From NCBI RefSeq assembly GCF_001646655.1, contig NZ_LPZN01000038.1:1-57003 (forward strand): a stretch of DNA of 57,003 nt, written 5' to 3'. This DNA comes from Rhodococcus gordoniae (GTDB taxonomy: Bacteria; Actinomycetota; Actinomycetes; Mycobacteriales; Mycobacteriaceae). A model generated the notes under the pieces. That model ran no database searches. It was not told the origin of the DNA and saw nothing but the letters and a program-made list of their open reading frames with translations. The stretch's first letter is position 1, and every line of letters starts with the position of its first letter. The translations under genes and the position numbers were made by a program. Positions 35,346-46,347 of this stretch are shown piece by piece.

Positions 35346-35499
35346 CCGATCGCGAAGCGGGTCGGCTCGTGTGGCTGCCGATCGCGAAGCGGGTCGGCTC
35401 GTGTGGCTGCCGATCGCGAAGCGGGTCGGCTCGTGTGGCTGCCGATCGCGAAGCGGGTCGGCTCGTGTGGCTGCCGATCGCGAAGCGGGTCGGCCCGTG
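35346..35499 (+). repeat. 32-bp tandem repeat array, five copies
   Basis: Starts at 35346, 35378, 35410, 35442 and 35474 (the last is partial and diverges after 21 nt). The first four copies are identical. Each contains the imperfect dyad GCCGA-T-CGC-GAA-GCG-GG-TCGGC, which can fold into a small hairpin. The array begins the base after the mycolyltransferase stop codon. There are no spacers, so it is not a CRISPR array. Confidence 0.92.
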
Positions 35500-35546
35500 C
35501 GACCGTGGGAGGCGGGACGCTCCTACCGGCCGCACGGGCCGCTCTG

Positions 35547-35552
35547 TAGCCT
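35547..35552 (+). promoter_or_regulatory. -10 hexamer upstream of the DUF732 lipoprotein
   Basis: TAGCCT preceded by TG, about 52 nt before ATG 35605. A leadered transcript is expected. Confidence 0.45.
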
Positions 35553-35604
35553 GGGGCGCATCTGACCCAGTTCGACCGACATCCGGATGTGAGGACCCCA
35601 CCAC

Positions 35605-36168
35605 ATGCCTGCACGGACCCGCTCGCGCTCGACCCGCGTCCTCGGCGCACTCGCCGCGGCACTGACTGCCACGGCCGTTCTGTCCGCGTGCGGAAGCGAC
35701 GACTCCACCGCGACGAACACGCCGACGACGTCTGCCACCACCGAGACCTCGACGTCGACCTCGACATCCGCGGCCGAGACGTCCACGTCCACCGGCGCTG
35801 CCGCCCCGGAGACCACGGACGACGCCGACACGAGCGATGCGTCCCCGGCCCCGGCCGCGCCCGGCGCCGAAGGCGACACGGGAGCCGGTCCGGGTGCGGC
35901 ACCCGCTTCCACGCCCGGAGCGCAGGCATTCCTCGACGGCCTCCGTGAAAAGGGTGTGGAGCCCAGCGACGAGACCGGCGCGGTGAACATCGCCGACTAC
36001 ATCTGCAGCGCCCAGGCGCAGGGTGGGTCGCCGGACGAGATCAAGGTGTTCGTGACGGCACTCGTGGGTAGTGATGCTGCAGCCGGTGGTGTCGAGTTGT
36101 CGGAGGAGCAGGCCTCCTCGACGGCCGACACCTACATCGCCGTCGCCGGCGCGACGTACTGCAACTAG
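35605..36168 (+). CDS. DUF732 lipoprotein
   Basis: 187 residues. The signal peptide ends in the lipobox LSAC (after TAVLSACGSDD), so it is lipid-anchored. A long low-complexity Thr/Ser/Ala/Pro linker (about residues 30-108) is followed by a DUF732 domain: AFLDGLREKGVEPSDETGAV, YICSAQAQGGSPDEI, and the last Cys in GATYCN. Two Cys in the domain may form a disulfide. Function unknown. It is followed 27 nt later by the cutinase-like gene and may share its transcript. Confidence 0.88.
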   Translation: MPARTRSRSTRVLGALAAALTATAVLSACGSDDSTATNTPTTSATTETSTSTSTSAAETSTSTGAAAPETTDDADTSDASPAPAAPGAEGDTGAGPGAAPASTPGAQAFLDGLREKGVEPSDETGAVNIADYICSAQAQGGSPDEIKVFVTALVGSDAAAGGVELSEEQASSTADTYIAVAGATYCN

Positions 36169-36195
36169 AACCAGGAAGCGCGGGGACAGCACGAG

Positions 36196-37155
36196 ATGGT
36201 CAGGACGAAGCAGCGTCGCGGACGCAGAATCGTGGTCGTAGGGGCGCTGCTCGTCCTGGCGATCGTGCTGGTGCTCTGGTATCTGCTCGCAGGGCGGTTG
36301 GACATCCCCTCGCCGATCCCCACCCCGCCGGGGCCGGAGGAGCCGCAGTCGCAGCCGGCTTCGTGCCCCGACGTGCAGGTCGTCGCCGTGCCGGGCACGT
36401 GGGAGTCCGCGGTGGGCGACGATCCGTACGCTCCGGCCGCCAATCCGTACTCGCTCATGCTCAATGTGACCAGGCCGCTGCAGGAACGTTTCGACGCCCA
36501 GCGCGCCGACGTCTACACCGTGCCGTACGTCGCGCAGTTCTCGAATCCCATCGCTATTCCGCCGGACGGCCAGCAGTCCTACAACAACAGCCGTAGCGAG
36601 GGCTTCGCGGCGACCATCGACATCCTGGCGCGACGTTCGGCCGAGTGCCCGCTGACCACCTATGTGCTCACCGGTTTCTCGCAGGGCGCGGTGATCGTGG
36701 GCGACGTCGCCGCGCAGATCGGCGCCGGTAACGGTCCGGTTCCCGCCGATCGGGTCCTCGGTGTCGCGCTCGTCGCCGACGGTCGCCGCGACGGGGTCTC
36801 GGGTACCGATATCGGTGCGCCCGTCGCCGGGGTGGGGGCCGAACTGTCGCTCGACGGTCTGCGACTGCCGGGCATCACCATGACCGGCGCGCGCCCCGGG
36901 GGTTTCGGGGAGCTCGACGACCGCACCGTCCAGATCTGCGCGCCCACCGACAGCATCTGCGATGCGCCGCCGAACGCGCTGAATCCCGCGAACTGGATGT
37001 CGGCCGGTCCGCGTCTGCTCGAGTACGTCAACAATCCGATCCACGCGATGTACAACACCTATGTGGTGGACGAGAACGGCACCACCGCGACGCAATGGAT
37101 CGCGAACTGGGCGGCCGAGAAGATCGACGGCGCACCGCAACCCGCCGAAGAGTGA
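36196..37155 (+). CDS. Cutinase family envelope lipid hydrolase (Rv3802c-like)
   Basis: 319 residues. A basic N-terminus and one transmembrane/signal-anchor helix (IVVVGALLVLAIVLVLWYLL) place the hydrolase outside the membrane. The nucleophile is S162 in TGFSQGAVIVGD; the Asp is in CAPTDSICDAPP and the His is near the C-terminus in NPIHAMYNTY. Cys pairs fit cutinase. The family member Rv3802c in M. tuberculosis has thioesterase/phospholipase activity and is adjacent to fadD32, as here. A role in mycolate or outer-membrane lipid turnover is inferred. ATG 36196; a ribosome site is not obvious. Confidence 0.92.
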   Translation: MVRTKQRRGRRIVVVGALLVLAIVLVLWYLLAGRLDIPSPIPTPPGPEEPQSQPASCPDVQVVAVPGTWESAVGDDPYAPAANPYSLMLNVTRPLQERFDAQRADVYTVPYVAQFSNPIAIPPDGQQSYNNSRSEGFAATIDILARRSAECPLTTYVLTGFSQGAVIVGDVAAQIGAGNGPVPADRVLGVALVADGRRDGVSGTDIGAPVAGVGAELSLDGLRLPGITMTGARPGGFGELDDRTVQICAPTDSICDAPPNALNPANWMSAGPRLLEYVNNPIHAMYNTYVVDENGTTATQWIANWAAEKIDGAPQPAEE

Positions 37156-37840
37156 GACGGCGGCGCCGCCGGTGACCGGGGTGGTTGCACCCTGAGTGAG
37201 CCTTCCCACATATTACTCGTCAGTAGTGTTCGATCTCACCACCCGGTACACTCGGTCGACGGGCTGCCTTTAGACTCATCCCTCGGCTGCGTGCCCGGCC
37301 GTCCGGGATCGTGGCGCACGACGACTGCCACAGGAGAAGAGGTTCATGGTGCCAGCGACGGCACGGCGAACGGCCGGCCCCCTCCGGGGGTGTACCGACG
37401 GCCCGCGACGGGGAATGATCCTTGTCACGAGCTCTCGTATCGGTCGGTCGTACGTATCCGGGCGTCGTTCCTGGGCAGATGAGGGCGACGGGCTGCACCG
37501 CCGGCCGGTACCGGCGCCGAAAACCCGCCGCACACAATCGGATCGTGCGCTCGTCTCGTTCGACGGGCGCGGAATGTGTGCGTGAAGACGACCATGTCGT
37601 ATCTTTGGGTTTCCCGTAAGCACGGGGAATCGTTCCCTCCCGGCGACCGCACTTCGCGAGGGTGCGCGTGATGCCGATCTGTAACATATCCGTGATCTGG
37701 GGTCGATGGACACATTCGACGAGTGGACCGCCGGAAGCCGTGGGGGGCGGTGTGGGTACGACGATCCGCCGGCGCGGAGGAAAAGTTAGTGGCGCAACCA
37801 TGTCGAGTGGTTGTGGGATCGCTTCGACAGGGAGAAGGAA
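37156..37840 (+). promoter_or_regulatory. 685-bp region between the cutinase gene and fadD32
   Basis: No convincing large gene is present. It has several promoter-like elements: TATTAC near 37211, TATCTT near 37609 and an extended TG-TAACAT -10 at 37680-37687, about 150 nt before the fadD32 start. A 79-codon plus-strand frame (37346-37585) has GGAGAAGAGG upstream of its ATG, but its composition (mostly Arg, Pro, Thr, Gly) is not persuasive. The length is far above the local average gap and suggests a regulatory leader for fadD32-pks13-accD4. Confidence 0.6.
37680..37687 (+). promoter_or_regulatory. Extended -10 candidate for the fadD32 operon
   Basis: TG directly followed by TAACAT, about 153 nt upstream of TTG 37841. 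A -35 is not clear (a TTCGCG-like sequence lies upstream). Confidence 0.4.
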
Positions 37841-39730
37841 TTGAGCGTCGGGTTCGAAGAGTTCATCGATGAGAACGGGCGGATCAGGCTGCCGGAAGGG
37901 CAGACCCTGCTCGATCACCTCGAAGAGAACTTCGCTTCAAACGGTGACGACCTCGCCTACCGGTACATCGACTACTCGCGGGAACGCGACGGCGAGGTAC
38001 ACGAGCTGACCTGGGACCAGTTCGGCGTGCGCATCAAAGCCATCGCCGCGCGCCTGCAGCAGGTCACCGCTCCCGGCGACCGCGTCGCGATCCTCGCTCC
38101 GCAGGGGCTCGACTACGTCGTGTCCTTCTTCGCCGCGATCTACGCCGGCACCATCGCGGTGCCGCTCTTCGATCCCGACGAACCCGGCCACACCGATCGA
38201 CTGCACGCCGTTCTGGGCGACTGCACACCCAGCGCGATCCTCACCGCCACCTCGTCCGCGGCCGGCGTGCGGCAGTTCTTCCGTCCGCTCCCCGCAGCGC
38301 AGCGTCCCCGCGTCATCGCCGTCGACGCCATTCCCGACGCGGTCGCCGAATCCTGGAACCGGCCGCCCATCGGCACCGACGACATCGCCTACCTGCAGTA
38401 CACCTCCGGTTCGACCCGCGTTCCCGCCGGTGTCGAGATCACCCACCGGTCGGTGCTCACCAACGTCATCCAGATGGCCGACTCCATCGAGCTGAACGAG
38501 TCGTCGCGCGGCGTCACCTGGCTGCCGCTGTTCCACGACATGGGTCTGCTCACCGTGATCCTGCCCGCGGTCGGCGGCAAGTACATCACCATCATGAGTC
38601 CGCGTGCCTTCGTGGCCCGCCCGAGCCGCTGGATCCGCGAGCTCGCCGCCGTCTCCGACGGCGCCGGCACCTTCGCCGCCGCGCCGAACTTCGCATTCGA
38701 GCACGCCGCGGCCCGTGCGGTCCCCAAACCGGGTGAAGAACTCGACCTCAGCAATGTGATCGGCCTGATCAACGGCAGCGAGCCTGTCACCACCTCGTCG
38801 ATGCGCAAGTTCAACGAGGCATTCGGCCCCTACGGCCTGCCCCGTACGGCGATCAAGCCGTCCTACGGCATGGCCGAGGCCACGCTGTTCGTCTCCTCCA
38901 CCCGTCACAGCGACGAGGCGAAGGTCATCCACGTCGACCGCACCGCCCTCAACGCCGGCCGGATCGTGCGTGTCGAGCCCGACGCCGAGAACGCCATCCC
39001 GCAGGTCTCCTGCGGCTACGTCGCGCGCAGCCAGTGGGCCGCGATCGTCGACGCCGAGACCGGCACCGAGATGCCCGACGAGCAGGTCGGCGAGATCTGG
39101 CTGCACGGCGAGAACATGGGTATCGGTTACTGGGGCCGCAAGGAAGAAACCGACAACACCTTCCACAACCGCATCACCAAGCGCCTGCCCGAGGGCAGCC
39201 ACGCCGAGGGCACCCCGGACGACGGCACCTGGCTGCGCACCGGCGACTACGGCGTCTACATCGACGGCGAGCTCTACATCACCGGTCGCGTCAAGGACCT
39301 CGTGATCGTCGACGGACGCAACCACTACCCGCAGGATCTGGAGTTCTCCGCGCAGGAGGCCAGCTCCGCGCTGCGCCCCGGCTTCGTGGCGGCCTTCGCG
39401 GTGCCGGCCAACCAGCTGCCGCGCGAGGTCTTCGACAACGACGCCTCCGGCCTGCAGTTCGACGCCGACGACTCGTCGGAGCAGCTCGTGATCGTCGCCG
39501 AGCGCGCTCCCGGTGCCGGCAAGGCCGATCCGCAGCCGATCGCCGACGCGGTGCGGGCAGCGATCTCGTCCCGGCACGGTGTCACCGCGCGCGACGTGCT
39601 GCTCGTGCCGGCCGGTTCCATCCCCCGTACGTCCAGCGGAAAGATCGCGCGGCGGGCGTGCAAGACCGCATATGTCGAGGGAACGCTGCGTGGTGGCTAC
39701 CAGCAGCAGGCCTTCCCGGACAGCGTGTGA
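37841..39730 (+). CDS. fadD32: Long-chain fatty acyl-AMP ligase FadD32
   Basis: 629 residues. It adenylates the meromycolic acid and loads it onto the N-terminal carrier domain of Pks13. The ANL motifs are [20 protein letters not shown] (A3), the A5-region [48 protein letters not shown], and the C-terminal catalytic Lys in [13 protein letters not shown]. The FAAL-type insertion is present. The start is TTG 37841 with GGGAGAAGGAA directly upstream; the open frame reaches another TTG at 37811. It matches mycobacterial FadD32 (637 residues) end to end by memory. Pks13 follows 38 nt later. Confidence 0.97.
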   Translation: MSVGFEEFIDENGRIRLPEGQTLLDHLEENFASNGDDLAYRYIDYSRERDGEVHELTWDQFGVRIKAIAARLQQVTAPGDRVAILAPQGLDYVVSFFAAIYAGTIAVPLFDPDEPGHTDRLHAVLGDCTPSAILTATSSAAGVRQFFRPLPAAQRPRVIAVDAIPDAVAESWNRPPIGTDDIAYLQYTSGSTRVPAGVEITHRSVLTNVIQMADSIELNESSRGVTWLPLFHDMGLLTVILPAVGGKYITIMSPRAFVARPSRWIRELAAVSDGAGTFAAAPNFAFEHAAARAVPKPGEELDLSNVIGLINGSEPVTTSSMRKFNEAFGPYGLPRTAIKPSYGMAEATLFVSSTRHSDEAKVIHVDRTALNAGRIVRVEPDAENAIPQVSCGYVARSQWAAIVDAETGTEMPDEQVGEIWLHGENMGIGYWGRKEETDNTFHNRITKRLPEGSHAEGTPDDGTWLRTGDYGVYIDGELYITGRVKDLVIVDGRNHYPQDLEFSAQEASSALRPGFVAAFAVPANQLPREVFDNDASGLQFDADDSSEQLVIVAERAPGAGKADPQPIADAVRAAISSRHGVTARDVLLVPAGSIPRTSSGKIARRACKTAYVEGTLRGGYQQQAFPDSV

Positions 39731-39753
39731 GAACGAATGTCCTCTTTCCCGGG

Positions 39754-39759
39754 TAGCGT
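39754..39759 (+). promoter_or_regulatory. -10-like hexamer upstream of pks13
   Basis: TAGCGT, 9 nt, then ATG 39769. It may give an internal promoter with a nearly leaderless message, in addition to read-through from fadD32. Confidence 0.45.
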
Positions 39760-39768
39760 GGTGGGTTG

Positions 39769-42700
39769 ATGTCTGACACTGAAATGACGGTCGCGCAGCT
39801 GCGCGAATGGCTGCGCAACTGGATCGCCGACGCGACCGGCCAGCCGGTCTCCCAGATCTCGGACGATCGTCCGATGGAGGAGTTCGGTCTGTCCTCCCGG
39901 GACGCCGTCGCCATGGCGGGTGAGATCGAGGAACTCCTCGGTGTCACGCTGAACGCGACGATCGCCTACCAGCACCCCACGATCGCGTCCCTCGCGACGC
40001 GCATCATCGAGGGTGAGCCCGAGGCCCCCGCCGACGACGACTCCGCCCTGTACACGGTCGGTGCGGTGGCGGGTTCGAAGGACATCGCCATCGTCGGCCT
40101 GTCCACCCGTTTCCCGGGCAACGTCGACACCCCCGAACAGATGTGGGAGCTGCTGGCGTCCGGACGCGACGGCATCAGCGATCTGCCCGAAGGCCGCTGG
40201 TCGGAGTTCGAGAACGACCCGGCGGTGTGGGAGTCGATCCGCAACGCCAACACCAAGGGCGGCTACCTCGGCGACGTCAAGGGCTTCGACGCCGAGTTCT
40301 TCGCGATGTCGCCGCGCGAGGTCGAGATGGTCGACCCGCAGCAGCGGCTCGCGCTGGAACTCACCTGGGAGGCGCTCGAGCACGCACACATCCCGCCGAG
40401 CGAGCTCAAGGGCGGCTCGGTCGGTGTGTTCATCGGCAGCTCGGCGAGCGACTACATGCTCCTCGCGGTCGGCGACCCGTCCGCAGCGCATCCCTACGCG
40501 CTCACCGGCACCTCCACCGCGGTCATCGCCAACCGCGTGTCGTACTTCTACGACTTCCACGGCCCGTCGGTCACACTCGACACGGCGTGCTCGTCGTCGC
40601 TGGTCGCTGTGCACCAGGCCGTGCGGGCGCTGCGCAACGGTGAGGCCGATGTCGCCCTCGCCGGCGGCGTCAACATGCTGCTCGCCCCGGCCGGCACCCT
40701 CGGCTTCGACGAACTCGGCGTGATGGCCCCCGACGGCCGCATCAAGGCGTTCTCCGCCGACGCCGACGGCATGATCCGCGCCGAGGGCGGCGGTCTCGTC
40801 GTGCTCAAGCGTCTCGAGGACGCCGAGCGCGACGGCGACGACATTCTCGCCGTCATCGCCGGTTCGGCCGTCAACCAGGACGGCCGTTCCAACGGTCTGG
40901 CCGCCCCCAACCCCGAAGCTCAGGTCGACGTGCTCCGCCGCGCCTACCGCGACGCGCAGATCCTGCCGTCCGGTGTCGACTACATCGAGGCGCACGGCAC
41001 CGGCACTGTGCTCGGCGACCCGATCGAGGCCGACGCGCTCGGCCGTGTCGTCGGCCGCAGCCGCGAGGACGACAAGCCGGTCCTGCTCGGCTCGGCCAAG
41101 ACCAATTTCGGTCACCTCGAGTCCGCCGCCGGTGCGGCCGGTCTCATCAAGGTCGTTCTCGCGATGCAGAACGACCGGCTCCCGCCGACGCTCAACTACA
41201 CGGCGCCCAACCCGTACATCCCGTTCGACAGCGCTCATCTGAAGGTCATCCCCGATGGCGCGACGTGGCCGCGTTACACCGGCCGGGCCGTCGCGGGTGT
41301 GTCCGGATTCGGTTTCGGTGGCACCAACGCCCATGTCGTGGTGCGCGAGTACACCGGCCCCGCTCATCTCGAAGCCTCCGAGGCCGAGGTCGAGGTGTTG
41401 CCCGAGGACATCCCGGCAGCCTTCGAGGAACAGACGGAGGAGAAGCCCGAGACTGCTCGGGAGCTGCCCGTGCTGCTCGCCGTCTCGGCCGCGATGCCGT
41501 CACGCCGCCGTCGTGCGGCCGCCGACCTCGCCGACTGGCTCGAGACGGAGAAGGGCAGCACGACGCCGCTCGTCGACGTCGCCCGCACGCTCGCGCGCCG
41601 CAACCACGGCCGGTCCCGCGCGATCGTCGTGGCGAGCAACCACGGCGAGGCCATCGCCGGTCTGCGTGCCGTCGCCGCCGGCAAGCCCGCACAGGGCGTG
41701 TTCACCGCCGACGCTCCCGCATCCAAGGGCGCGGTGTGGGTGCTGTCCGGTTTCGGTGCCCAGCACCGCAAGATGGCCAAGCAGCTGTACCTCGAGAACC
41801 CGGTCTTCGCCGCGGCCGTCGACGAAGTCGACGAGCTGATCTACGACGAGTCGGGCTACTCCATGAAGGAGAAGTTCCTCGACGACGGTCAGGACTACGA
41901 CGTCGAGACCGCGCAGGTCGGCATCTTCACGATCCAGATCGGTCTCGCCGCGCTGCTGCGTCACCACGGCGCCGAGCCCGCCGCGGTCGTCGGTCACTCG
42001 ATGGGTGAGGCCGCCGGCGCCTACATCTCGGGCGGACTGTCGCTCGAGGACGCCGTGCGCGTCATCTGCTCGCGCTCGCGTCTGATGGGTGAGGCCGAGT
42101 CCGGCCTGACCGGCGACGACATCCGTCTCATGGCCCTCGTCGAGTACAGCGCCGCCGAGATCACCGACGTGCTGCCCGACTTCCCGCAGCTCGAGGTCTG
42201 CGTCTACGCGGCGCCGACCCACACCGTCATCGGTGGCCCGCAGGAGCAGGTCAACGCGATCGTCGCGCGTGCCGAGGCAGAGGAGAAGTTCGCCCGGGTC
42301 CTGCAGACCAAGGGCGCGAGCCACACCTCGCAGGTCGATCCGATCCTCGGCGAGCTCGCGGCCGAACTCGCCGGCATCGAACCGCACCGCCTGAAGGTCG
42401 ACCTGTACTCCTCGGTCGACCAGGAGACCCTCTACCGCGCAGGTCACGACGGTATCCACGACGTCGAGTACTGGACCAAGGGCATGCGCCACAGCGTGTA
42501 CTTCACCCAGGCGATCCGGCAGGCCCTGTCCGACGGGCACACCACCTTCGTCGAGCTCAACGCGAACCCCGCGACGCTCATGTCGGTCGCGGCGACGGCC
42601 TTCGACGCCGGTGTACAGGACGGCCAGTTCATCCAGACGCTCAAGCGCAAGGAGGACGAGTCCCTCGGCGTCCTCGCCGCCCTCGCACAGCTGTACGTGC

Positions 42701-44715
42701 ACGGGCAGGCGGTCGACCTGAAGACCCTGCTGCCGGAAGGCGATTACGCCGACCTGCCGCGCACCGCCTTCCTCCGCAAGCCGTACTGGGTCGACGCCCG
42801 CATCGGCACCTCCGGCAACGGCCGTGCGCCCGGCGCCCGGGTCGCTCTGCCCGACGGCCGCTACGTCTGGGAGGTGCAGGCCTCCGCCGTCACGGACACG
42901 GCCGAGCTGCTCGTCGCGGCGGCCTCGCAGGTGCTGTCCGATGTCACGCTCACCGCGTCCATCCCGCACACCGGCGTCCCCGCGACCGGCACCCTCACCA
43001 CGACTCTCACCCGGCATCCGGGTGGCGCGTCGCTGCAGGTGCACGCGAACACCGGCGACGGTTTCACGCTCGTCCACGAGGGTGTCGTCACCTCCGGTGA
43101 GCCGCTGCCCGCACCCGTCGCGGCTGCTGCGAAGCCCGCCGCACAGGCCGAGGAGCTGCCCGAGGTCGTGGAGTCGTTCGGCGACAAGTGGGATCCGAAC
43201 GGATCGCAGACCCTCGACGACCGCCTGACGCTGATCGTCGCCGAGTCCATGGGCTACGCGCCCGAGGACCTGCCGGCCGAGATCCCACTCATCGAACTGG
43301 GTCTCGACTCACTCATGGCCGTCCGCATCAAGAACCGCGTCGAGTACGAGTTCGACATCCCGCAGCTGCAGCTGTCGGCGGTCAAGGACGCGAGTCTGCG
43401 CGACGTCTCGAAGTACCTGCGGTACGCCGTCGAGAATCGCGAGGAGGTCGCGCAGCTCGCCGAGCAGCAGGCCGCCGAGAAGGCAGCCGAACGGGCAGCC
43501 ACTGCAGAACGGGACGAGCTCCCGCAGGTCGAGGACACCACCGCGGTGGGCGAGGCCGAGCAGATCCTCGCCGAGGCCGAAGCGCAAGCCACGGCCGAGG
43601 CAACGGCAGCGACCGAACCCGAGCAGGAGTCGAGCGGAGTCGACGTGCCGCCGCGCGACGCCGCGGAACGGTTGACCTTCGCCTCCTGGGCGGTGATCAC
43701 CGGCAAGTCGGCCAAGGGCATCTTCAACCCGCTGCCGAAGCTCGACCGCGCCGACGCCGAGCGGCTCGCCGCCCGGCTGACCGAGCGGTCCGAGGGCGAG
43801 ATCACCGTCGACGACGTGCTCGCCGCGTCGACCGTCGAGCAGCTCGCCGAGACCGTGCGGCAGCACCTCGAATCCGCCGACCGCATCGACGGTCTGGTGC
43901 GCACGCTGCGGCCCCGCGCCGAGGGATCGGACGCCGTGCCGGTCTTCGTCTTCCACCCCGCGGGCGGATCGACCGTCGCGTACGAGCCGCTGCTGCGCCG
44001 CCTGCCGGCGCGCACCCCGGTGTTCGGTTTCGAGCGCACCGAGGGTCCGATCGACACCCGCGCCCAGGCGTACCTGCCGCTCGTCGAGGAGATCCAGGGC
44101 GACGGGCCGTATGTGCTGTGCGGCTGGTCGCTCGGTGGTGTCCTCGCCTACGCGGTGGCCCGTCTGCTGCGTGAGAAGGGCAAGGACGTGCGTCTCGTCG
44201 GTCTCATCGACACGGTCATGGCCGGTGAGAAGGTCGAGGACACGCCCGAGGAGATCCGCAAGCGCTGGCAGCGTTACTCGGCGTTCGCGAAGAAGACCTA
44301 CGGGATCGACGCGCCGCTGCCCTACGACCTGCTGGCCGAGGCCGGCAGCGACGAGGAGCAGATCGGCATCCTGATGGGGCTGCTCGAGTTGAGCGGAGCG
44401 CAGATCCCCGGCGGCATCATCGAGCACCAGCGCACGTCGTGGCTCGACAACCGTGCCATCCAGACCGCGGATCTCGCGCCCTACGACGGCAAGGTCGTGC
44501 TGTACATGGCCGACAAGTACCACGACGACGCGATCGATCTCGAGCCGGCCTTCGGCACCCGGCAGCCCGACGGTGGGTGGGGCGAGGTCGTCGGAGATCT
44601 CGAGGTCGTACACGTCGGCGGCGATCACCTGCAGATCGTCGACGAGCCGTACATCTCGAAGGTGGGGGAAGACCTGACCCGCAAGCTGGCCGACATCGAG
44701 GCCTCGAGGAGCTGA
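39769..44715 (+). CDS. pks13: Polyketide synthase Pks13 (mycolate condensase)
   Basis: 1648 residues. It condenses meromycoloyl-AMP-derived and carboxyacyl-CoA units into the mycolate precursor and releases it to trehalose. Domain order: carrier (phosphopantetheine Ser S43 in FGLSSRDA), ketosynthase (C274 in [10 protein letters not shown], then EAHGTGT and [10 protein letters not shown]), acyltransferase (S744 in [13 protein letters not shown]), carrier (S1181 in [10 protein letters not shown]), an Ala/Glu-rich linker, and thioesterase (S1454 in [11 protein letters not shown]). No KR, DH or ER domains are present, as in mycobacterial Pks13. ATG 39769 was chosen over the adjacent TTG at 39766. 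AccD4 starts 8 nt after the stop. Confidence 0.98.
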   Translation: MSDTEMTVAQLREWLRNWIADATGQPVSQISDDRPMEEFGLSSRDAVAMAGEIEELLGVTLNATIAYQHPTIASLATRIIEGEPEAPADDDSALYTVGAVAGSKDIAIVGLSTRFPGNVDTPEQMWELLASGRDGISDLPEGRWSEFENDPAVWESIRNANTKGGYLGDVKGFDAEFFAMSPREVEMVDPQQRLALELTWEALEHAHIPPSELKGGSVGVFIGSSASDYMLLAVGDPSAAHPYALTGTSTAVIANRVSYFYDFHGPSVTLDTACSSSLVAVHQAVRALRNGEADVALAGGVNMLLAPAGTLGFDELGVMAPDGRIKAFSADADGMIRAEGGGLVVLKRLEDAERDGDDILAVIAGSAVNQDGRSNGLAAPNPEAQVDVLRRAYRDAQILPSGVDYIEAHGTGTVLGDPIEADALGRVVGRSREDDKPVLLGSAKTNFGHLESAAGAAGLIKVVLAMQNDRLPPTLNYTAPNPYIPFDSAHLKVIPDGATWPRYTGRAVAGVSGFGFGGTNAHVVVREYTGPAHLEASEAEVEVLPEDIPAAFEEQTEEKPETARELPVLLAVSAAMPSRRRRAAADLADWLETEKGSTTPLVDVARTLARRNHGRSRAIVVASNHGEAIAGLRAVAAGKPAQGVFTADAPASKGAVWVLSGFGAQHRKMAKQLYLENPVFAAAVDEVDELIYDESGYSMKEKFLDDGQDYDVETAQVGIFTIQIGLAALLRHHGAEPAAVVGHSMGEAAGAYISGGLSLEDAVRVICSRSRLMGEAESGLTGDDIRLMALVEYSAAEITDVLPDFPQLEVCVYAAPTHTVIGGPQEQVNAIVARAEAEEKFARVLQTKGASHTSQVDPILGELAAELAGIEPHRLKVDLYSSVDQETLYRAGHDGIHDVEYWTKGMRHSVYFTQAIRQALSDGHTTFVELNANPATLMSVAATAFDAGVQDGQFIQTLKRKEDESLGVLAALAQLYVHGQAVDLKTLLPEGDYADLPRTAFLRKPYWVDARIGTSGNGRAPGARVALPDGRYVWEVQASAVTDTAELLVAAASQVLSDVTLTASIPHTGVPATGTLTTTLTRHPGGASLQVHANTGDGFTLVHEGVVTSGEPLPAPVAAAAKPAAQAEELPEVVESFGDKWDPNGSQTLDDRLTLIVAESMGYAPEDLPAEIPLIELGLDSLMAVRIKNRVEYEFDIPQLQLSAVKDASLRDVSKYLRYAVENREEVAQLAEQQAAEKAAERAATAERDELPQVEDTTAVGEAEQILAEAEAQATAEATAATEPEQESSGVDVPPRDAAERLTFASWAVITGKSAKGIFNPLPKLDRADAERLAARLTERSEGEITVDDVLAASTVEQLAETVRQHLESADRIDGLVRTLRPRAEGSDAVPVFVFHPAGGSTVAYEPLLRRLPARTPVFGFERTEGPIDTRAQAYLPLVEEIQGDGPYVLCGWSLGGVLAYAVARLLREKGKDVRLVGLIDTVMAGEKVEDTPEEIRKRWQRYSAFAKKTYGIDAPLPYDLLAEAGSDEEQIGILMGLLELSGAQIPGGIIEHQRTSWLDNRAIQTADLAPYDGKVVLYMADKYHDDAIDLEPAFGTRQPDGGWGEVVGDLEVVHVGGDHLQIVDEPYISKVGEDLTRKLADIEASRS

Positions 44716-44723
44716 ACGAAGAA

Positions 44724-46265
44724 GTGAGCACCACGGCACAGAAGCTGGCCGAGCTGCGCGAGAAGCTGGAGGTGGCGAAGGAGCCTGCGGGCGAACTCGC
44801 CGTCGCCAAGCGCGCGAAGAAGGGCATCCCGAGCGCCCGCGAGCGCATCGACATGCTGCTCGACAGGGGCAGCTTCGTCGAGATCGGCGCGCTGATGAAG
44901 ACGCCCGGCCGCGACGACGCCATGTACGGCGACGCCGTCGTCGTCGGGCACGGCACGGTCGACGGCCGTCCCGTCGCGGTGTTCTCCCACGACCAGACGG
45001 TCTTCGGTGGCAGCGTCGGTGAGATGTTCGGTCGCAAGGTCGCCGCGGTCCTCGACTTCGCGCTCAAGGTCGGCTGCCCGGTGGTCGGTATCAACGACTC
45101 CGGTGGTGCCCGCGTGCAGGACGCCGTCACCTCGCTCGCGTGGTACGGCGAGATCGGCAAGCGTCACGAGCCGTTGTCGGGTCTGTGCCCGCAGATCTCC
45201 GTGATCGTCGGCAACTGCGCCGGCGGTGCGGTCTACGCGCCGATCAACACCGACGTCGTGGTCGCCACCGAAGGCGCCCACATGTTCGTCACCGGGCCCG
45301 ACGTCATCAAGGCCGTCACCGGCGAGGACGTCAGCCTCGAGGAACTCGGCGGCGCCCGCAAGCAGGCCGAGTACGGCAACGTGCACCACGTCGCACCCGA
45401 CGAGAAGGCCGCCTTCGAGTGGGTGCGGCAGTACCTGAGCTACATGCCGTCCAATGCGCAGGAGAAGCCGCCGGTCGTCAATCCCGGTCTCGAACCGGAG
45501 ATCACCCCCGACGACCTCGAACTCGACACGTTCATGCCCGATGCCGACAACTCCGGCTACGACATGCACGACATCCTGCTGAAGATCTTCGACGACGGCG
45601 ACTTCCTCGAGGTCCGCGCGCAGACCGCGCCGAACATCATCACCGGCTACGCCCGCGTCGACGGCCGGGCGGTGGGCGTGGTGGCGAACCAGCCGCTGTA
45701 CCTGTCGGGTGCGCTCGATGCGGCCGCCGCCGACAAGGCGGCGCACTTCGTGCGCGTGTGCGACGCCTACGACATCCCGCTCGTGTTCGTCGTCGACACC
45801 CCGGGCTTCCTGCCCGGTGTCGAGCAGGAGAAGATCGGCGTCATCAAGCGGGGCGGCCGGTTCCTGTTCTCGTACGTCGAGGCGTCGGTCCCGAAGGTGA
45901 CGGTCGTGGTCCGCAAGGCCTACGGCGGCGGTTACGCGGTGATGGGATCGAAGCAGCTCGGCGCCGACATCAACTTCGCGTGGCCCACCGCGCGTATCGC
46001 CGTGATGGGTGCCGAATCGGCTGTCGCGGTGATCGGGCGCCGGCAGATCGAGGCCGCGGGCGAGAACGCTCCGGCGGTCCGCCAGCAGCTCATCAACTTC
46101 TACAACGAGCATGTCGCGACGCCGTACATCGCGGCCGAGCGCGGATATGTCGACGCGGTGATCGAGCCGTCGACCACCCGTCTCGAAATCCGCAAGGCGC
46201 TGAACCTTCTTCGCGACAAGGAAGTGTTCAAGAACCCGCGGAAGCATCACCTGCTGCCGCTGTAG
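44724..46265 (+). CDS. accD4: Acyl-CoA carboxylase beta subunit (carboxyltransferase) AccD4
   Basis: 513 residues. This carboxyltransferase is part of the complex that makes the 2-carboxyacyl-CoA extender for Pks13. Biotin-carboxyl and acyl-CoA sites are in the two crotonase-like halves: [55 protein letters not shown] and [19 protein letters not shown], with the oxyanion Gly-Gly pairs typical of the family. GTG 44724 begins 8 nt after the pks13 stop codon; the frame back to 44439 overlaps pks13. The biotinylated alpha subunit (AccA3) is not in this window. A 16-bp terminator follows. Confidence 0.97.
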   Translation: MSTTAQKLAELREKLEVAKEPAGELAVAKRAKKGIPSARERIDMLLDRGSFVEIGALMKTPGRDDAMYGDAVVVGHGTVDGRPVAVFSHDQTVFGGSVGEMFGRKVAAVLDFALKVGCPVVGINDSGGARVQDAVTSLAWYGEIGKRHEPLSGLCPQISVIVGNCAGGAVYAPINTDVVVATEGAHMFVTGPDVIKAVTGEDVSLEELGGARKQAEYGNVHHVAPDEKAAFEWVRQYLSYMPSNAQEKPPVVNPGLEPEITPDDLELDTFMPDADNSGYDMHDILLKIFDDGDFLEVRAQTAPNIITGYARVDGRAVGVVANQPLYLSGALDAAAADKAAHFVRVCDAYDIPLVFVVDTPGFLPGVEQEKIGVIKRGGRFLFSYVEASVPKVTVVVRKAYGGGYAVMGSKQLGADINFAWPTARIAVMGAESAVAVIGRRQIEAAGENAPAVRQQLINFYNEHVATPYIAAERGYVDAVIEPSTTRLEIRKALNLLRDKEVFKNPRKHHLLPL

Positions 46266-46275
46266 AGCCGTTGCC

Positions 46276-46313
46276 GACGGGGCCTGTGCACCAGTGCGTG
46301 CACAGGCCCCGTC
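46276..46313. terminator. Terminator hairpin at the end of the fadD32-pks13-accD4 operon
   Basis: GACGGGGCCTGTGCAC (46276-46291) pairs perfectly with GTGCACAGGCCCCGTC (46298-46313), 16 bp, 6-nt loop. It separates convergent transcription units and could act in both directions. Confidence 0.85.
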
Positions 46314-46347
46314 GTGTGCATCCGACGCCGCCCTACCGGGCCGAGGG

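Noticed and set aside
35346-35499. Possible CRISPR array
   Set aside because: Units are directly adjacent with no spacers and no cas gene is near; it is a simple tandem repeat.
35308-37209. 633-codon minus-strand frame across the 32-bp repeats, lipoprotein and cutinase
   Set aside because: It is open only because the repeats and GC-rich genes lack stops in that frame; the plus-strand genes have a lipobox and a catalytic Ser motif.
37346-37585. 79-codon plus-strand frame with a good ribosome site
   Set aside because: Kept only as a possibility within the leader region; composition does not resemble a folded protein and I could not check conservation.
37220-37918. Minus-strand frame of 232 codons upstream of fadD32
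   Set aside because: It overlaps the real fadD32 start and has no recognisable motif or ribosome site.
37937-39577. 546-codon frame antisense to fadD32
   Set aside because: Val/Gly/Arg/Asp-rich shadow with no domain; FadD32 motifs are complete on the plus strand.
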